Shown: in pieces, positions 1-7,275 of the stretch
Numbering within the stretch: position 1 is the first letter of the stretch
Layout of the letters: each line of letters opens with the position of its first letter
DNA from: Bacteroidota bacterium
GTDB lineage: Bacteria > Bacteroidota > Bacteroidia > Cytophagales > Cyclobacteriaceae
DNA length: 13,288 nucleotides
Direction of reading: 5' to 3'
NCBI GenBank assembly: GCA_024643595.1
Contig: JAHEMS010000026.1
Location: forward strand, 2,276 to 15,563
The notes under the pieces: generated by a model
The model's database searches: none
The model's input: only the letters and a program-made list of their open reading frames with translations
Told to the model about the DNA's origin: nothing
Program-made: the position numbers and the translations under genes

Positions 1-602
1 CAGTGAAAGGTAGTTTTGTCTTTGCTCGTCTTTTGTTTTATCAGCATGCCGGGGCCGGCAGCCACTAATCCTTTGGGCACTGTAATAAATAAATCGGCAC
101 CTTCGTTTGGTTCATCACTGGGATGATCCTTGCAAGGGAAGAATATCTTGCCACCTTCACCCTGACAGGTAATGGCTACCCATGGATTCCCCTGGCTGTC
201 TTTGTCCCATTGGAAACCGCCTGTCCATGGTGGGCGCAAGGATACACCGGGTGTACCCTCATAATCAATTTTTACTTTCACCTTGCCGGTCGGTAAATGC
301 TGAGCGATGCGGATGAGATCATCTTCCCCATGCAGAAAAGATTTTTCTTTACCATTGACAAATACTTTCTTCACCTGGAGCCCATGCCAGAAATCAAATA
401 GCAGATTTTCCGAGGTTTGTGTAAGGATCAAATCAATTTCAGTAAAACCTTTAATGTATTTTTTTTCGGGGTCAACATCCAGGCTAATCGTATAATGCCG
501 GATGTCCATGATGGCTTGCTCTGGCTTCAACTTTCCGCCGGAAATCAGATTTTGTGAAAAGCCCAACAGTGGCAGAAAGCAGATGAAGATTAGAGCGCGC
601 AT
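1..602 (-). CDS. M1-family metallopeptidase, N-terminal part (partial)
   Basis: Two hundred complete codons are visible from an ATG at 602 (reading leftward); the gene continues beyond the window edge. The protein starts with a signal peptide (residues 1-16, ending GFS-Q), so it is exported. Residues 30-110 read as the beta-rich N-terminal domain of M1 aminopeptidases (HYTISLDVDPEKKYIKG, then a segment ending in DFWHGLQV). A second block at about 124-176, with the core CQGEGGKIFFPCKDHPSDE, is the segment Bacteroidota M1 peptidases carry before the catalytic domain. The catalytic GAMEN and HExxH motifs would lie outside the window, so activity cannot be judged. Family role: zinc-dependent removal of N-terminal residues from peptides, here probably periplasmic or outside the cell. 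It lies 103 nt downstream of the gene at 706-1290 on the same strand; I saw no clear terminator or promoter in that gap, so cotranscription is possible. Confidence 0.85.
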   Translation of the reverse strand, partial: MRALIFICFLPLLGFSQNLISGGKLKPEQAIMDIRHYTISLDVDPEKKYIKGFTEIDLILTQTSENLLFDFWHGLQVKKVFVNGKEKSFLHGEDDLIRIAQHLPTGKVKVKIDYEGTPGVSLRPPWTGGFQWDKDSQGNPWVAITCQGEGGKIFFPCKDHPSDEPNEGADLFITVPKGLVAAGPGMLIKQKTSKDKTTFH

Positions 603-705
603 TATGGTATTATTTATTTAAGTTGAAGCTCATGATTAGAAATGTGAAATCAACCGAAAGCGGACAGGTCTTCTGCATCTTTGACACCACACCAATATTA
701 TTTCA

Positions 706-1290
706 TTAATCTTTACTTGGAGGGTCAATCATAATATGAGCACGGTGTGTTCCGGGATTCATAATCCAGGGCATACCTGGCGCTTCAGGTTTTGTCGGAA
801 GACCCGTACTGGCAGCAGTAGCCCAGGGAATATAAACCACATAGCGGAATTTTCCATTGGTGACCTCTCCGGTCGCTGAATTAAAGGCTTCATCAGGTGC
901 TGAAAAAACTTGTAGGTTGGATGCTTGCTTAGGCATTACCAGCTTTCCTGATTTAGCTTCTTCTTCGCGTATATCAAATGTCTCCTGGGTAGTTTTTCCG
1001 GACGCTTTCAATTCTCTTCCCCGCGCCATGAATGGCTCAAGATCTTTATGGTAACATGACACGCTAAACCCTTTTTGTTTTGGATTATCGGCAAGGCAAA
1101 TCATCTCATTGGTACCTTTTCTAAGGACTACAAATTCACCTTTTGCATTATAGCCATAGACTGTAGCGTCTGCACGCTTGTCTTCCGGTGCCGCGAGCAC
1201 GGCAGATTTAATTTGTACTTCGGCAGAAGGGACCTGTCCAGATACTGATTTAAAACAGATAAGTGCGATTAGAAGTAAGCTATATTTCAT
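706..1290 (-). CDS. secreted protein of unknown function, 194 aa
   Basis: I do not recognise this protein. It has a clear signal peptide (MKYSLLLIALICFKSVSGQ, cleavage probably before Q19) and no further membrane segment, so it should be periplasmic or secreted. Two cysteines remain after cleavage (C65 and C79), 14 residues apart, which could form a disulfide. The middle (about 84-120) is charged and probably helical. The C-terminal part has a distinctive stretch, PGMPWIMNPGTHRAHIMI at 171-188, rich in Pro, Trp and His, which looks like a conserved functional motif but which I cannot assign. The start is an ATG 33 nt downstream of the predicted transcription start of a Bacteroidota-type promoter (1330-1358, minus). 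The M1 peptidase follows on the same strand after 103 nt. Coding seems secure because of the signal peptide, the promoter and normal composition; the function is open. Confidence 0.75.
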   Translation of the reverse strand: MKYSLLLIALICFKSVSGQVPSAEVQIKSAVLAAPEDKRADATVYGYNAKGEFVVLRKGTNEMICLADNPKQKGFSVSCYHKDLEPFMARGRELKASGKTTQETFDIREEEAKSGKLVMPKQASNLQVFSAPDEAFNSATGEVTNGKFRYVVYIPWATAASTGLPTKPEAPGMPWIMNPGTHRAHIMIDPPSKD

Positions 1291-1329
1291 GGTAAGTAAT
1301 TTTTGGTGGTTGTTTACGATTGATTAGCG

Positions 1330-1358
1330 CAAAAGTCTATTCAATCTAAATCTGCAAA
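1330..1358 (-). promoter_or_regulatory. Bacteroidota-type promoter for the 706-1290 gene
   Basis: On the minus strand TTTG (1355-1358) is followed after 17 nt by GACTTTTG (1330-1337), one mismatch from the TAnnTTTG -7 consensus. With the final G at -7, transcription would begin near 1323, giving a leader of about 33 nt. The spacing and both elements fit the known Bacteroidota housekeeping promoter; there is no experimental support. Confidence 0.45.
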
Positions 1359-1520
1359 TAATCCATTACAATTTCAACGATTACATGATGAGTGGTTAAG
1401 AGAACTTCGCTGTTTTCGTAATAGCGATGTCCATGCTATCATTGTCGTAGTTGATTGGATATGACGTTCAATCATCGACTTCGGGTTGGTAGTTCCTTTT
1501 CTTTTTAGCTGATTTGCAAA

Positions 1521-2177
1521 ATGAAAAAGCTGCCTATTTACTTTCTTGTATTACTTGCACACGCGGGATTTGCTCAGACTATTACGGTTAAAGGAGAGGT
1601 GAAGGATGCCGTGCGTGGAAAATTTTTGAAATCAAAGATCATGTATCACAGTTATCCTACGGGTGGCATTTCGGGTTCGTTCAATGACAGCACGTATTCG
1701 TTCACCATATTTGGTTCGGCTAAGTATCAAATCACCGCGGAAGCGGAAGGATATATCCCACATACAGTCATTATCGATCCAAAAGAAGCAGTTAACAACA
1801 TTATCACACGCGACATTTCGTTATCGTCAAAAGGAGGAACCGTGGTGCTCGATCACTTGATTTTTGATCAGGGCAGAGCAGTGATAAATCCAAAGTCATT
1901 TCAAGAGTTGGATGAATTGGTGGCCATGATGAAAGATAGCCCGAAAGTAGAAATTCAGTTGGAAGGCCATACCGACAATGTTGGAAATCCGCAGGCAAAC
2001 ATCAAACTTTCACAGCAACGCGTAGACGCGGTGAAGAAGTATATTATTTCGAAAGGGATAAATAAGAAAAGGGTAATGACCAAAGCATATGGTGGTTCGC
2101 AACCGGTGGCCCGTGAAAATACGGAGGAAGCAAGAGCAAAAAACAGGAGAGTAGAGATGCGGGTGTTAAAGGATTGA
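1521..2177 (+). CDS. OmpA-family peptidoglycan-binding protein, 218 aa
   Basis: The protein has a signal peptide (1-19, ending GFAQ), an N-terminal beta-sandwich of the carboxypeptidase-regulatory type (about 22-101: ITVKGEVKDAVRGK at its start, EAEGYIPHTVII near its end), and a C-terminal OmpA domain (about 108-218). The OmpA domain has the start LIFDQGRAVINPKS, the motif GHTDNVGNPQANIKLSQQRV (149-168) and the ending NRRVEMRV. D152 and R167 correspond to the Asp and Arg that hold the diaminopimelate of peptidoglycan in characterised OmpA domains. There is no beta-barrel and no lipobox cysteine, so it is probably a soluble periplasmic protein that attaches to the cell wall, unlike classical OmpA. 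The ATG directly precedes the signal peptide. It is divergent from the 706-1290 gene and convergent with the M15 peptidase gene, with 57 nt between the stop codons; no clear terminator is seen there. No convincing promoter was found upstream. Confidence 0.88.
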   Translation: MKKLPIYFLVLLAHAGFAQTITVKGEVKDAVRGKFLKSKIMYHSYPTGGISGSFNDSTYSFTIFGSAKYQITAEAEGYIPHTVIIDPKEAVNNIITRDISLSSKGGTVVLDHLIFDQGRAVINPKSFQELDELVAMMKDSPKVEIQLEGHTDNVGNPQANIKLSQQRVDAVKKYIISKGINKKRVMTKAYGGSQPVARENTEEARAKNRRVEMRVLKD

Positions 2178-2234
2178 CCGATATGAATTGTGATTCAAAT
2201 TTCGTTGGTTTTTCCTTCGCGATGAGGTAATGTC

Positions 2235-2999
2235 TCAATTCATCTTTGCAGATGAGGTTTCTTTTCTGGTAATCGAAGACTGTTCGATCTCCCAGGCATT
2301 CCAATCATCGGTAAGTTGAATAAGTTCCTCTTCCAGGCAAGGGTATTGTGTTGCTTTGGGAACATGTGGCCACTTTCCCTGCGAGAGATGATAACTTGTC
2401 AGGCCACCAGTCCACTCAAAATGTCCTGGATCATATAAGCTTTTCCATCTTCCTCCCCAGCGCAAGCCCAATTGTTCGCCAATGCTCCCCACTTTACGCC
2501 AAAGCCTGGGATTGTCCCACTGGGCTACAGAATCAACCATGGGCACCACATCAATGGCAAGCCCATATTGATGTTTGGATTTTCCACCTCCGGATCGGGT
2601 ATAACCTTTACCCATTGCCTTATATTCATTTTGCTTGGCATGAGTGCGATAACTTTCAACGATGGCTAATTGAATTCCTTTGGCCTTGCAAAGTGAAATA
2701 AGTGTACTCACTTTGTCGCGGAAATAGGGATGCAGCGCATCAAGATCAGTTATCATGGGAAGGTTACCGCGATCTTTACCAAACCTAAAATTTTCAATAA
2801 TGGTCCACTTTTTCCAGGAATCTTCTACCTGCTGTGTATGTACGATTGGAGATTCTGAAATGAAACTTTTTGATAATTCAGAAATAATTATCGATTGCTC
2901 ATGACTATAAGGTGACTGAGGTATCAAAATACCATCAAGTTGACCATATGAGTAAGCAGTAAGGAAGAAAAGACCTGTAAAAACAACAGATTTAAGCAT
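2235..2999 (-). CDS. M15-family peptidase (VanY/CwlK-like cell-wall endopeptidase)
   Basis: This is a secreted zinc peptidase of 254 residues when started at the ATG at 2999. A TTG two codons earlier (3003-3005) would give 256 residues but is less likely. A signal peptide covers about the first 19 residues (ending AYSYGQ). An N-terminal region of about 65 residues is unassigned. The M15 domain occupies about 83-200: VESYRT, then SKHQYGLAIDVVP with zinc ligands H143 and D150, then DPGHFEW with the third ligand H193 and the catalytic-position Glu E195 (numbering from the ATG). The spacing matches the M15 group containing CwlK and phage L-alanyl-D-glutamate endopeptidases. It should cut peptidoglycan stem peptides in the periplasm; the exact bond cannot be read from sequence. 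A polar tail of about 55 residues follows. It is convergent with the OmpA-domain gene, so both neighbours act on or bind the cell wall, though they are transcribed separately. Confidence 0.9.
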   Translation of the reverse strand: MLKSVVFTGLFFLTAYSYGQLDGILIPQSPYSHEQSIIISELSKSFISESPIVHTQQVEDSWKKWTIIENFRFGKDRGNLPMITDLDALHPYFRDKVSTLISLCKAKGIQLAIVESYRTHAKQNEYKAMGKGYTRSGGGKSKHQYGLAIDVVPMVDSVAQWDNPRLWRKVGSIGEQLGLRWGGRWKSLYDPGHFEWTGGLTSYHLSQGKWPHVPKATQYPCLEEELIQLTDDWNAWEIEQSSITRKETSSAKMN

Positions 3000-3018
3000 C
3001 TTCAACTATAATCAACCT

Positions 3019-3047
3019 CAAAAGTACAAAAAATATGCTACTCAAAA
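3019..3047 (-). promoter_or_regulatory. possible promoter for the M15 peptidase gene
   Basis: On the minus strand TTTTG (3043-3047) precedes, after 16 nt, TACTTTTG (3019-3026), a perfect TAnnTTTG box. The spacer is at or just below the usual 17-23 nt. The predicted start of transcription near 3012 leaves a leader of about 13 nt before the ATG at 2999, which supports the ATG over the TTG. Confidence 0.38.
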
Positions 3048-3186
3048 GTTGTGGGTCTTAAAATCGAAGAGCAGAATAGCTACCCGATTCACAGTTTCTT
3101 TGGTTTTATAGGTGGTGCCGATTGTTGATTTTCTTTATTATACCGGACAACTATTGATTGCCGTTGCCAAAAAATCAACCTATTTT

Positions 3187-3215
3187 TTTGAGTCATTCAT
3201 CTTTCTGTACTTTAG
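3187..3215 (+). promoter_or_regulatory. Bacteroidota-type promoter for trmH
   Basis: TTTG (3187-3190), 17 nt, then TACTTTAG (3208-3215), one mismatch from TAnnTTTG. The predicted start near 3222 gives a 24-nt leader for the ATG at 3246. It sits in the 246-nt divergent gap with the M15 peptidase gene, whose own candidate promoter is 140 nt away on the other strand. Confidence 0.45.
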
Positions 3216-3245
3216 GTTCTTAATCATCCGCATTCTTAATAGTTC

Positions 3246-3932
3246 ATGGAGGAAAAAGATAAAATCAACCAACTGAGCGAGTATCTATCCCGCTTTATCA
3301 GCGATCACAAAAAGGATTTTTTGGAAAGGGTATTGGATCAGCGAACCCGTCATATTACCATGGTGCTGGAAGATATTTATCAGTCACAGAATGCCAGCGC
3401 GGTTATTCGAACGTGTGAGTGCATGGGAATTCAAGATGTGCATATCATAGAAAATGGAAGTAAATATATGGTCAACCGCAGGGTGCTTAAAGGTTCGTAC
3501 AAATGGGTTGATTTGATCAGGCATAAAGGCAAAGCAAGGAATAATACAGAAGCATGCTTTACCCATTTAAGGGCGGCAGGCTACAAGATTGCAGTGACTG
3601 ATCCAGCACCAGAAGGAATTTCAATTTATGATATATCGGTGTCGGATAAACTGGCTATTGTAATGGGCAATGAATTACGTGGAACGTCGTCATATGCTCT
3701 TGAACATGCTGACGTTAAAGTGAGGATTCCCATGTATGGCTTTACCGAAAGTCTGAATATTTCTGTCAGCGCGGCCATTTGTCTAAATGCCTTAGTGCCT
3801 GCATTACGTCAAACTGAGGTGAACTGGGAATTAGCAGACGGTGAGAAGGATGAGATAAGACTCCGGTGGTTAAAGAAAATGGTGAGAAACGCAGAAATTA
3901 TGGAAAAGGAATTTCTGAAATCAATTGCGTAA
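3246..3932 (+). CDS. trmH: TrmH-type tRNA (guanosine-2'-O)-methyltransferase
   Basis: This is a SPOUT-class methyltransferase of 228 residues that transfers a methyl group from S-adenosylmethionine to a ribose 2'-OH. The three SpoU motifs are complete: motif 1, SQNASAVIRTCECMGI (47-62), with R55 at the place of the catalytic arginine; motif 2, IVMGNELRGTS (138-148), with E143; and motif 3, IPMYGFTESLNISVSAAICL (161-180), with N171. Motifs 2 and 3 form the SAM-binding trefoil knot. The N-terminal helical part (1-35) and the charged helical C-terminus (about 197-228) resemble TrmH of E. coli and Thermus, which methylates G18 in the tRNA D-loop, rather than the rRNA enzyme RlmB, which has a separate L30e-like N-terminal domain. 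TrmH is therefore the best call, but substrate assignment in this family from sequence is not certain. The SanA-like gene follows after 26 nt and is probably cotranscribed. Confidence 0.88.
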   Translation: MEEKDKINQLSEYLSRFISDHKKDFLERVLDQRTRHITMVLEDIYQSQNASAVIRTCECMGIQDVHIIENGSKYMVNRRVLKGSYKWVDLIRHKGKARNNTEACFTHLRAAGYKIAVTDPAPEGISIYDISVSDKLAIVMGNELRGTSSYALEHADVKVRIPMYGFTESLNISVSAAICLNALVPALRQTEVNWELADGEKDEIRLRWLKKMVRNAEIMEKEFLKSIA

Positions 3933-3958
3933 TTTACAACGGCTTTAATCTGGCGTAA

Positions 3959-4606
3959 ATGAATCTGTGGAAACGAATCTTGAAAGGAGCAGCTATGGCT
4001 GTTTCCATTTTAATAATTCTTATTATTTCGTCCAACCTATGGGTTATTTTAAGTACTCGATCCAACGTATTAAATGACCAGCAACAATTAAAGGCAGGTG
4101 GTGTGGCCCTGGTTTTGGGCACCAGTCATCGGATGATCAGTGGTGTTCCTAATCCATTTTTTGAAAATCGAATAGCTACTGCGGCGAACCTTTACAATAA
4201 CAAGAAGGTTGTTCACTTTATATTAAGCGGAGACAACCGAACCCGTTATTATAATGAGCCATTGGAGATGAAAAAAGCATTGATGAAATTAGGTGTTCCA
4301 GCATCCGCCATTACCCTTGATAATGCCGGTCTTCGAACATTGGATTCGATTGTTCGATGTAAAGAAGTCTTTGGTCAAAGTAATATCATTATTATTACAC
4401 AGCCCTTTCATAGTTATCGGGCGCTGTTTATCAGTAACTTTTACCATATGAATGCAGTGGCATTGGTAGCCCAGGAACCCACACAAGATATTTCATTGCA
4501 GATTTACTTTCGTGAATATTTAGCGCGTACGAAAGCTATTCTAGACCTTTATATTTTGCGCACTGAACCACGTCATTTAGGTGATAAAGAACCACTTGGT
4601 CTTTGA
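3959..4606 (+). CDS. sanA: SanA/YdcF-family (DUF218) inner-membrane protein
   Basis: The protein has 215 residues: a short basic N-terminus, one membrane helix at about 11-31, then a DUF218 domain that should face the periplasm. The domain closely follows E. coli SanA in motif order: ALVLGTSHRMISGVPNPFFE (50-69), FILSGDNRTRYYNEP (87-101), NAGLRTLDSIVRCKEVFG (122-139) and IITQPFHSYRALFI (145-158). In E. coli, SanA loss lowers resistance to vancomycin at high temperature, so the family is linked to the envelope barrier, but its biochemical reaction is not established. The conserved acidic and histidine residues (D92, D129, H151) are present. Length is close to that of SanA (239 aa in E. coli). 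It follows trmH by 26 nt with no visible promoter between, so the pair is likely one transcript. The link to tRNA methylation is probably only positional. Confidence 0.85.
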   Translation: MNLWKRILKGAAMAVSILIILIISSNLWVILSTRSNVLNDQQQLKAGGVALVLGTSHRMISGVPNPFFENRIATAANLYNNKKVVHFILSGDNRTRYYNEPLEMKKALMKLGVPASAITLDNAGLRTLDSIVRCKEVFGQSNIIIITQPFHSYRALFISNFYHMNAVALVAQEPTQDISLQIYFREYLARTKAILDLYILRTEPRHLGDKEPLGL

Positions 4607-4663
4607 TTTTAAACAAAACATCTGGGGTTATCCACCTTTTCATTCCTCCTCCGTATAAATGCT

Positions 4664-4671
4664 TAATTTTG
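4664..4671 (+). promoter_or_regulatory. -7 promoter box upstream of the DUF5686 gene
   Basis: TAATTTTG is a perfect TAnnTTTG box. Transcription would start near 4678, leaving only about 10 nt before the GTG start at 4688. The -33 element is weak (TTTTC at 4637-4641, 22 nt upstream), so the call rests mainly on the -7 box. Confidence 0.38.
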
Positions 4672-4687
4672 TATTTGTTTTGATGCT

Positions 4688-7201
4688 GTGAGAATAACCA
4701 TTTATCAATTTGTTAAAGTATTCTTCGGTTTAGCATTGTTAATCTTCAACATTGTTGCGCTTGCACAGGAAACCATCGTTCAGGGCAAGGTTACAGATGC
4801 TGCTTCGGGGGATCCTCTTCCATTTGTCAACCTTGTTTTCAAAGGAACAACGATTGGTACAACCACCGATTTTGATGGCAATTTCACATTACGGTCCACC
4901 AATTCGACCGATTCGTTAACTGCTACTTATGTAGGCTACAAGCCCAGATCGAAAGCGGTCATGAAGGGCACTAAGCAAACAATCAATTTTCAATTGATTG
5001 AAGAGATGATTGGATTGCAGGAAGTGATCGTCTATGCAGGCGAGAATCCTGCCTTTGATGTATTGAGAAATGTAGTACGCAATAAAAATAATAACGATAA
5101 GAGAAAATTATCGGCTTATGAATATGATACCTACACAAAAATTGAAGTGGATGTCGATAACATATCAGATAAATTCCGCGAAAAGAAAATTGTAAAAAAA
5201 ATTACGCAGGTATTGGACAGTGTTGAGCGAATTGCCGGTGAAGACGGGAAGCCTATCTTGCCGCTTTTCATCACAGAAAGTGTTTCAAAAATTTACTATC
5301 GGGATGCTCCTTCGTTGAAAAAAGAGAAGCTGCTGAAAACAAAAGTCAGCGGGGTGGGGGTTGAAGATGGTTCCACGGTTACTCAAATGGTGGGTTCGTC
5401 TTTTCAAGAATATAATTTTTATCAGAATTGGCTAAGCATCCTTACCAAAGAGTTTGTTTCACCGATTGCCGATGGCTGGCGAATGTATTACGAATATGAT
5501 CTAACCGATAGTTTATTCCTCGGTGAAGATTTTTGCTACCGCCTGGATTTCTTTCCGAAAAGCCCTCAGGACCTTGCTTTCACGGGAACCATGTGGATCA
5601 CTAAAAAGGAATATGCATTAAAGCAAATTGATGCCATCATGGGGGCTCAGGCTAACCTTAATTTTATCGAAAAGATCCGGCTGCAGCAGGAATTAGTAAA
5701 GACAGAATTAGGGGCCTGGGTCCCGATAAAAAATCGCGTACTAATTGATGTGGGTGAACTGGGTAAAAACAATGCTGGCATGCTTGCAAAATTCTATACG
5801 AGCAATAAGAATATTGTAGTCAATAAACCATACGATCCTGTGTTTTATGATCGTGCCATAGAAACGGCCGAAGATTTCCGCATGTATGAGGATGATAAGT
5901 ATTGGGATACCCTTCGGCATGAACCGCTTAGTGAAACAGAAAAGAGTGTTTACCGGATGATTGATACCTTAAAGAATATTCCGGTGGTGAAAACCTATAC
6001 GGATATCATTAAAGTATTAGTGGATGGATATTATACCGTAGGCAAAGTCGATGTCGGTCCTTATCTAAGCACAGTTACCTGGAATAACATTGAAGGCATT
6101 CGGATGCAGGCAGGCTTTAAAACAAATTATAAATACAGCAAAAAGTGGGTCTATCACTTACAGGGTGCCTATGGTTTTAATGATGAAAGATTTAAATACA
6201 TGGCCAGTGTTCAGCACATACTTTCCAGGAACCGATGGACGACAGTCTCCTTCAGGGCACGGAGAGATTTGGCGAGAATTGGTATAGATGACGAAACGTT
6301 GGCTGATAATCCTCTATTTATTGCGGCAACCCGTTGGGGTTATTTTAGAAGGGGGTATTATACGGATGAATACAGAGCGTCTATCCAGCGTGAATTGTTC
6401 AAAGGCTATTCACAACGGATAGCGTTCAGAAACTGGAGTTTCAATCCTACTTTTGATTTCGCCTATAACAGCCCAGCTGATCCAGCAGATATAAAAAGTA
6501 CCTTTCAAACATCTGAAGTAATTATTGAGTCCCGATATGCCAGGGATGAAGTTTTCCTGATCGATGACAATGACAGGGTAAGTTTAGGAGCCAACAAATG
6601 GCCTGTCATTTCCTTGAAATATACCAGGGGGGTTTCAGGTGTTTTTGGTAGCGATTTTGATTATGATAAGTTAAGGCTAAATCTCAGCAAGAGAATAAAG
6701 ACGGGTCCGCTGGGAGCGGGTTATCTCACGCTCACCGGTGAATACGTGTTTAATACATTGCCTTATCCATTACTATCCTTGCATCTTGGTAATGAATCAT
6801 TTTTCTATACCTCGCTGACGTATAACCTGATGAACTATGGTGAATTTGTCAGTGACCACTTTGCTTCTTTACAATATCGCCAGTACCTGGAAGGATTTCT
6901 GTTAAATCGTATACCGTTGCTGAACAAACTGAAGTGGAGACTGCTGGCAACCGCCAATGTGATTACAGGTGGGCTCAGGCAGTCAAATCAGAATTTGATA
7001 TCAACGGTAATGCCCGATGGCGTTACGCCAACATTGCCAGCAGGATTTTTTACCAACGGAAAGCCTTATGTTGAATTGGGATACGGTGTGGAAAATATTT
7101 TCAAATTTCTACGGGTTGATTTCGTTCATCGTTTGTCCTACCTCGATAATGAAAGAGCCCGCAAATTTGGCGTCTTGTTTACAGCGCAAATACAATTGTA
7201 A
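4688..7201 (+). CDS. DUF5686 / carboxypeptidase-regulatory-like outer-membrane protein
   Basis: The protein has 837 residues. A signal peptide ends at about ALA-26. A carboxypeptidase-regulatory-like domain follows at about 28-104 (QGKVTDAASGDPLPFVNLVF, GTTTDFDGNFTLRS, TATYVGYKP), the same fold that opens SusC-type receptors. The rest, from about 118, is DUF5686: an alpha/beta part with AGENPAFDVLRNVV and AYEYDTYTKIEVDV, then a long C-terminal part of alternating polar and hydrophobic strands that ends in FTAQIQL and looks like an outer-membrane barrel. No TonB box or plug domain is seen, so it is not a TonB-dependent receptor. Family function is not established. The start is GTG at 4688: the in-frame region back to the stop at 4664-4666 has no ATG, and the nearby ATG at 4683 is out of frame and stops after two codons. 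It has its own candidate promoter, and thrS begins 74 nt after its stop. Confidence 0.88.
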   Translation: MRITIYQFVKVFFGLALLIFNIVALAQETIVQGKVTDAASGDPLPFVNLVFKGTTIGTTTDFDGNFTLRSTNSTDSLTATYVGYKPRSKAVMKGTKQTINFQLIEEMIGLQEVIVYAGENPAFDVLRNVVRNKNNNDKRKLSAYEYDTYTKIEVDVDNISDKFREKKIVKKITQVLDSVERIAGEDGKPILPLFITESVSKIYYRDAPSLKKEKLLKTKVSGVGVEDGSTVTQMVGSSFQEYNFYQNWLSILTKEFVSPIADGWRMYYEYDLTDSLFLGEDFCYRLDFFPKSPQDLAFTGTMWITKKEYALKQIDAIMGAQANLNFIEKIRLQQELVKTELGAWVPIKNRVLIDVGELGKNNAGMLAKFYTSNKNIVVNKPYDPVFYDRAIETAEDFRMYEDDKYWDTLRHEPLSETEKSVYRMIDTLKNIPVVKTYTDIIKVLVDGYYTVGKVDVGPYLSTVTWNNIEGIRMQAGFKTNYKYSKKWVYHLQGAYGFNDERFKYMASVQHILSRNRWTTVSFRARRDLARIGIDDETLADNPLFIAATRWGYFRRGYYTDEYRASIQRELFKGYSQRIAFRNWSFNPTFDFAYNSPADPADIKSTFQTSEVIIESRYARDEVFLIDDNDRVSLGANKWPVISLKYTRGVSGVFGSDFDYDKLRLNLSKRIKTGPLGAGYLTLTGEYVFNTLPYPLLSLHLGNESFFYTSLTYNLMNYGEFVSDHFASLQYRQYLEGFLLNRIPLLNKLKWRLLATANVITGGLRQSNQNLISTVMPDGVTPTLPAGFFTNGKPYVELGYGVENIFKFLRVDFVHRLSYLDNERARKFGVLFTAQIQL

Positions 7202-7247
7202 CCTCTCTTTTTCCATTTTTGATGGTTAAAACAAGCGAGGAAAACGC

Positions 7248-7255
7248 CATATTTG
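7248..7255 (+). promoter_or_regulatory. -7 promoter box upstream of thrS
   Basis: CATATTTG is one mismatch from TAnnTTTG and is followed by CAGTCC. The surrounding ATATTTGCAGTCC matches the box before infC (ATATTTGCAGCCC) in 12 of 13 positions, which strengthens both calls. No good TTTG lies at the right distance upstream (the nearest is 26 nt away), so strength is uncertain. Predicted leader: about 14 nt. Confidence 0.35.
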
Positions 7256-7275
7256 CAGTCCAAAATTCTTATTAG

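Noticed and set aside
2348..2701. 117-codon open frame on the plus strand
   Set aside because: It is antisense to the M15 peptidase, whose zinc-ligand motifs prove the minus-strand frame; no family resemblance is seen.
4579..4612. Possible terminator after the SanA-like gene (AAAGAACC ... GGTCTTT)
   Set aside because: The stem is bulged, lies within the coding end and is followed by only a short T-run, so it is not a convincing terminator.
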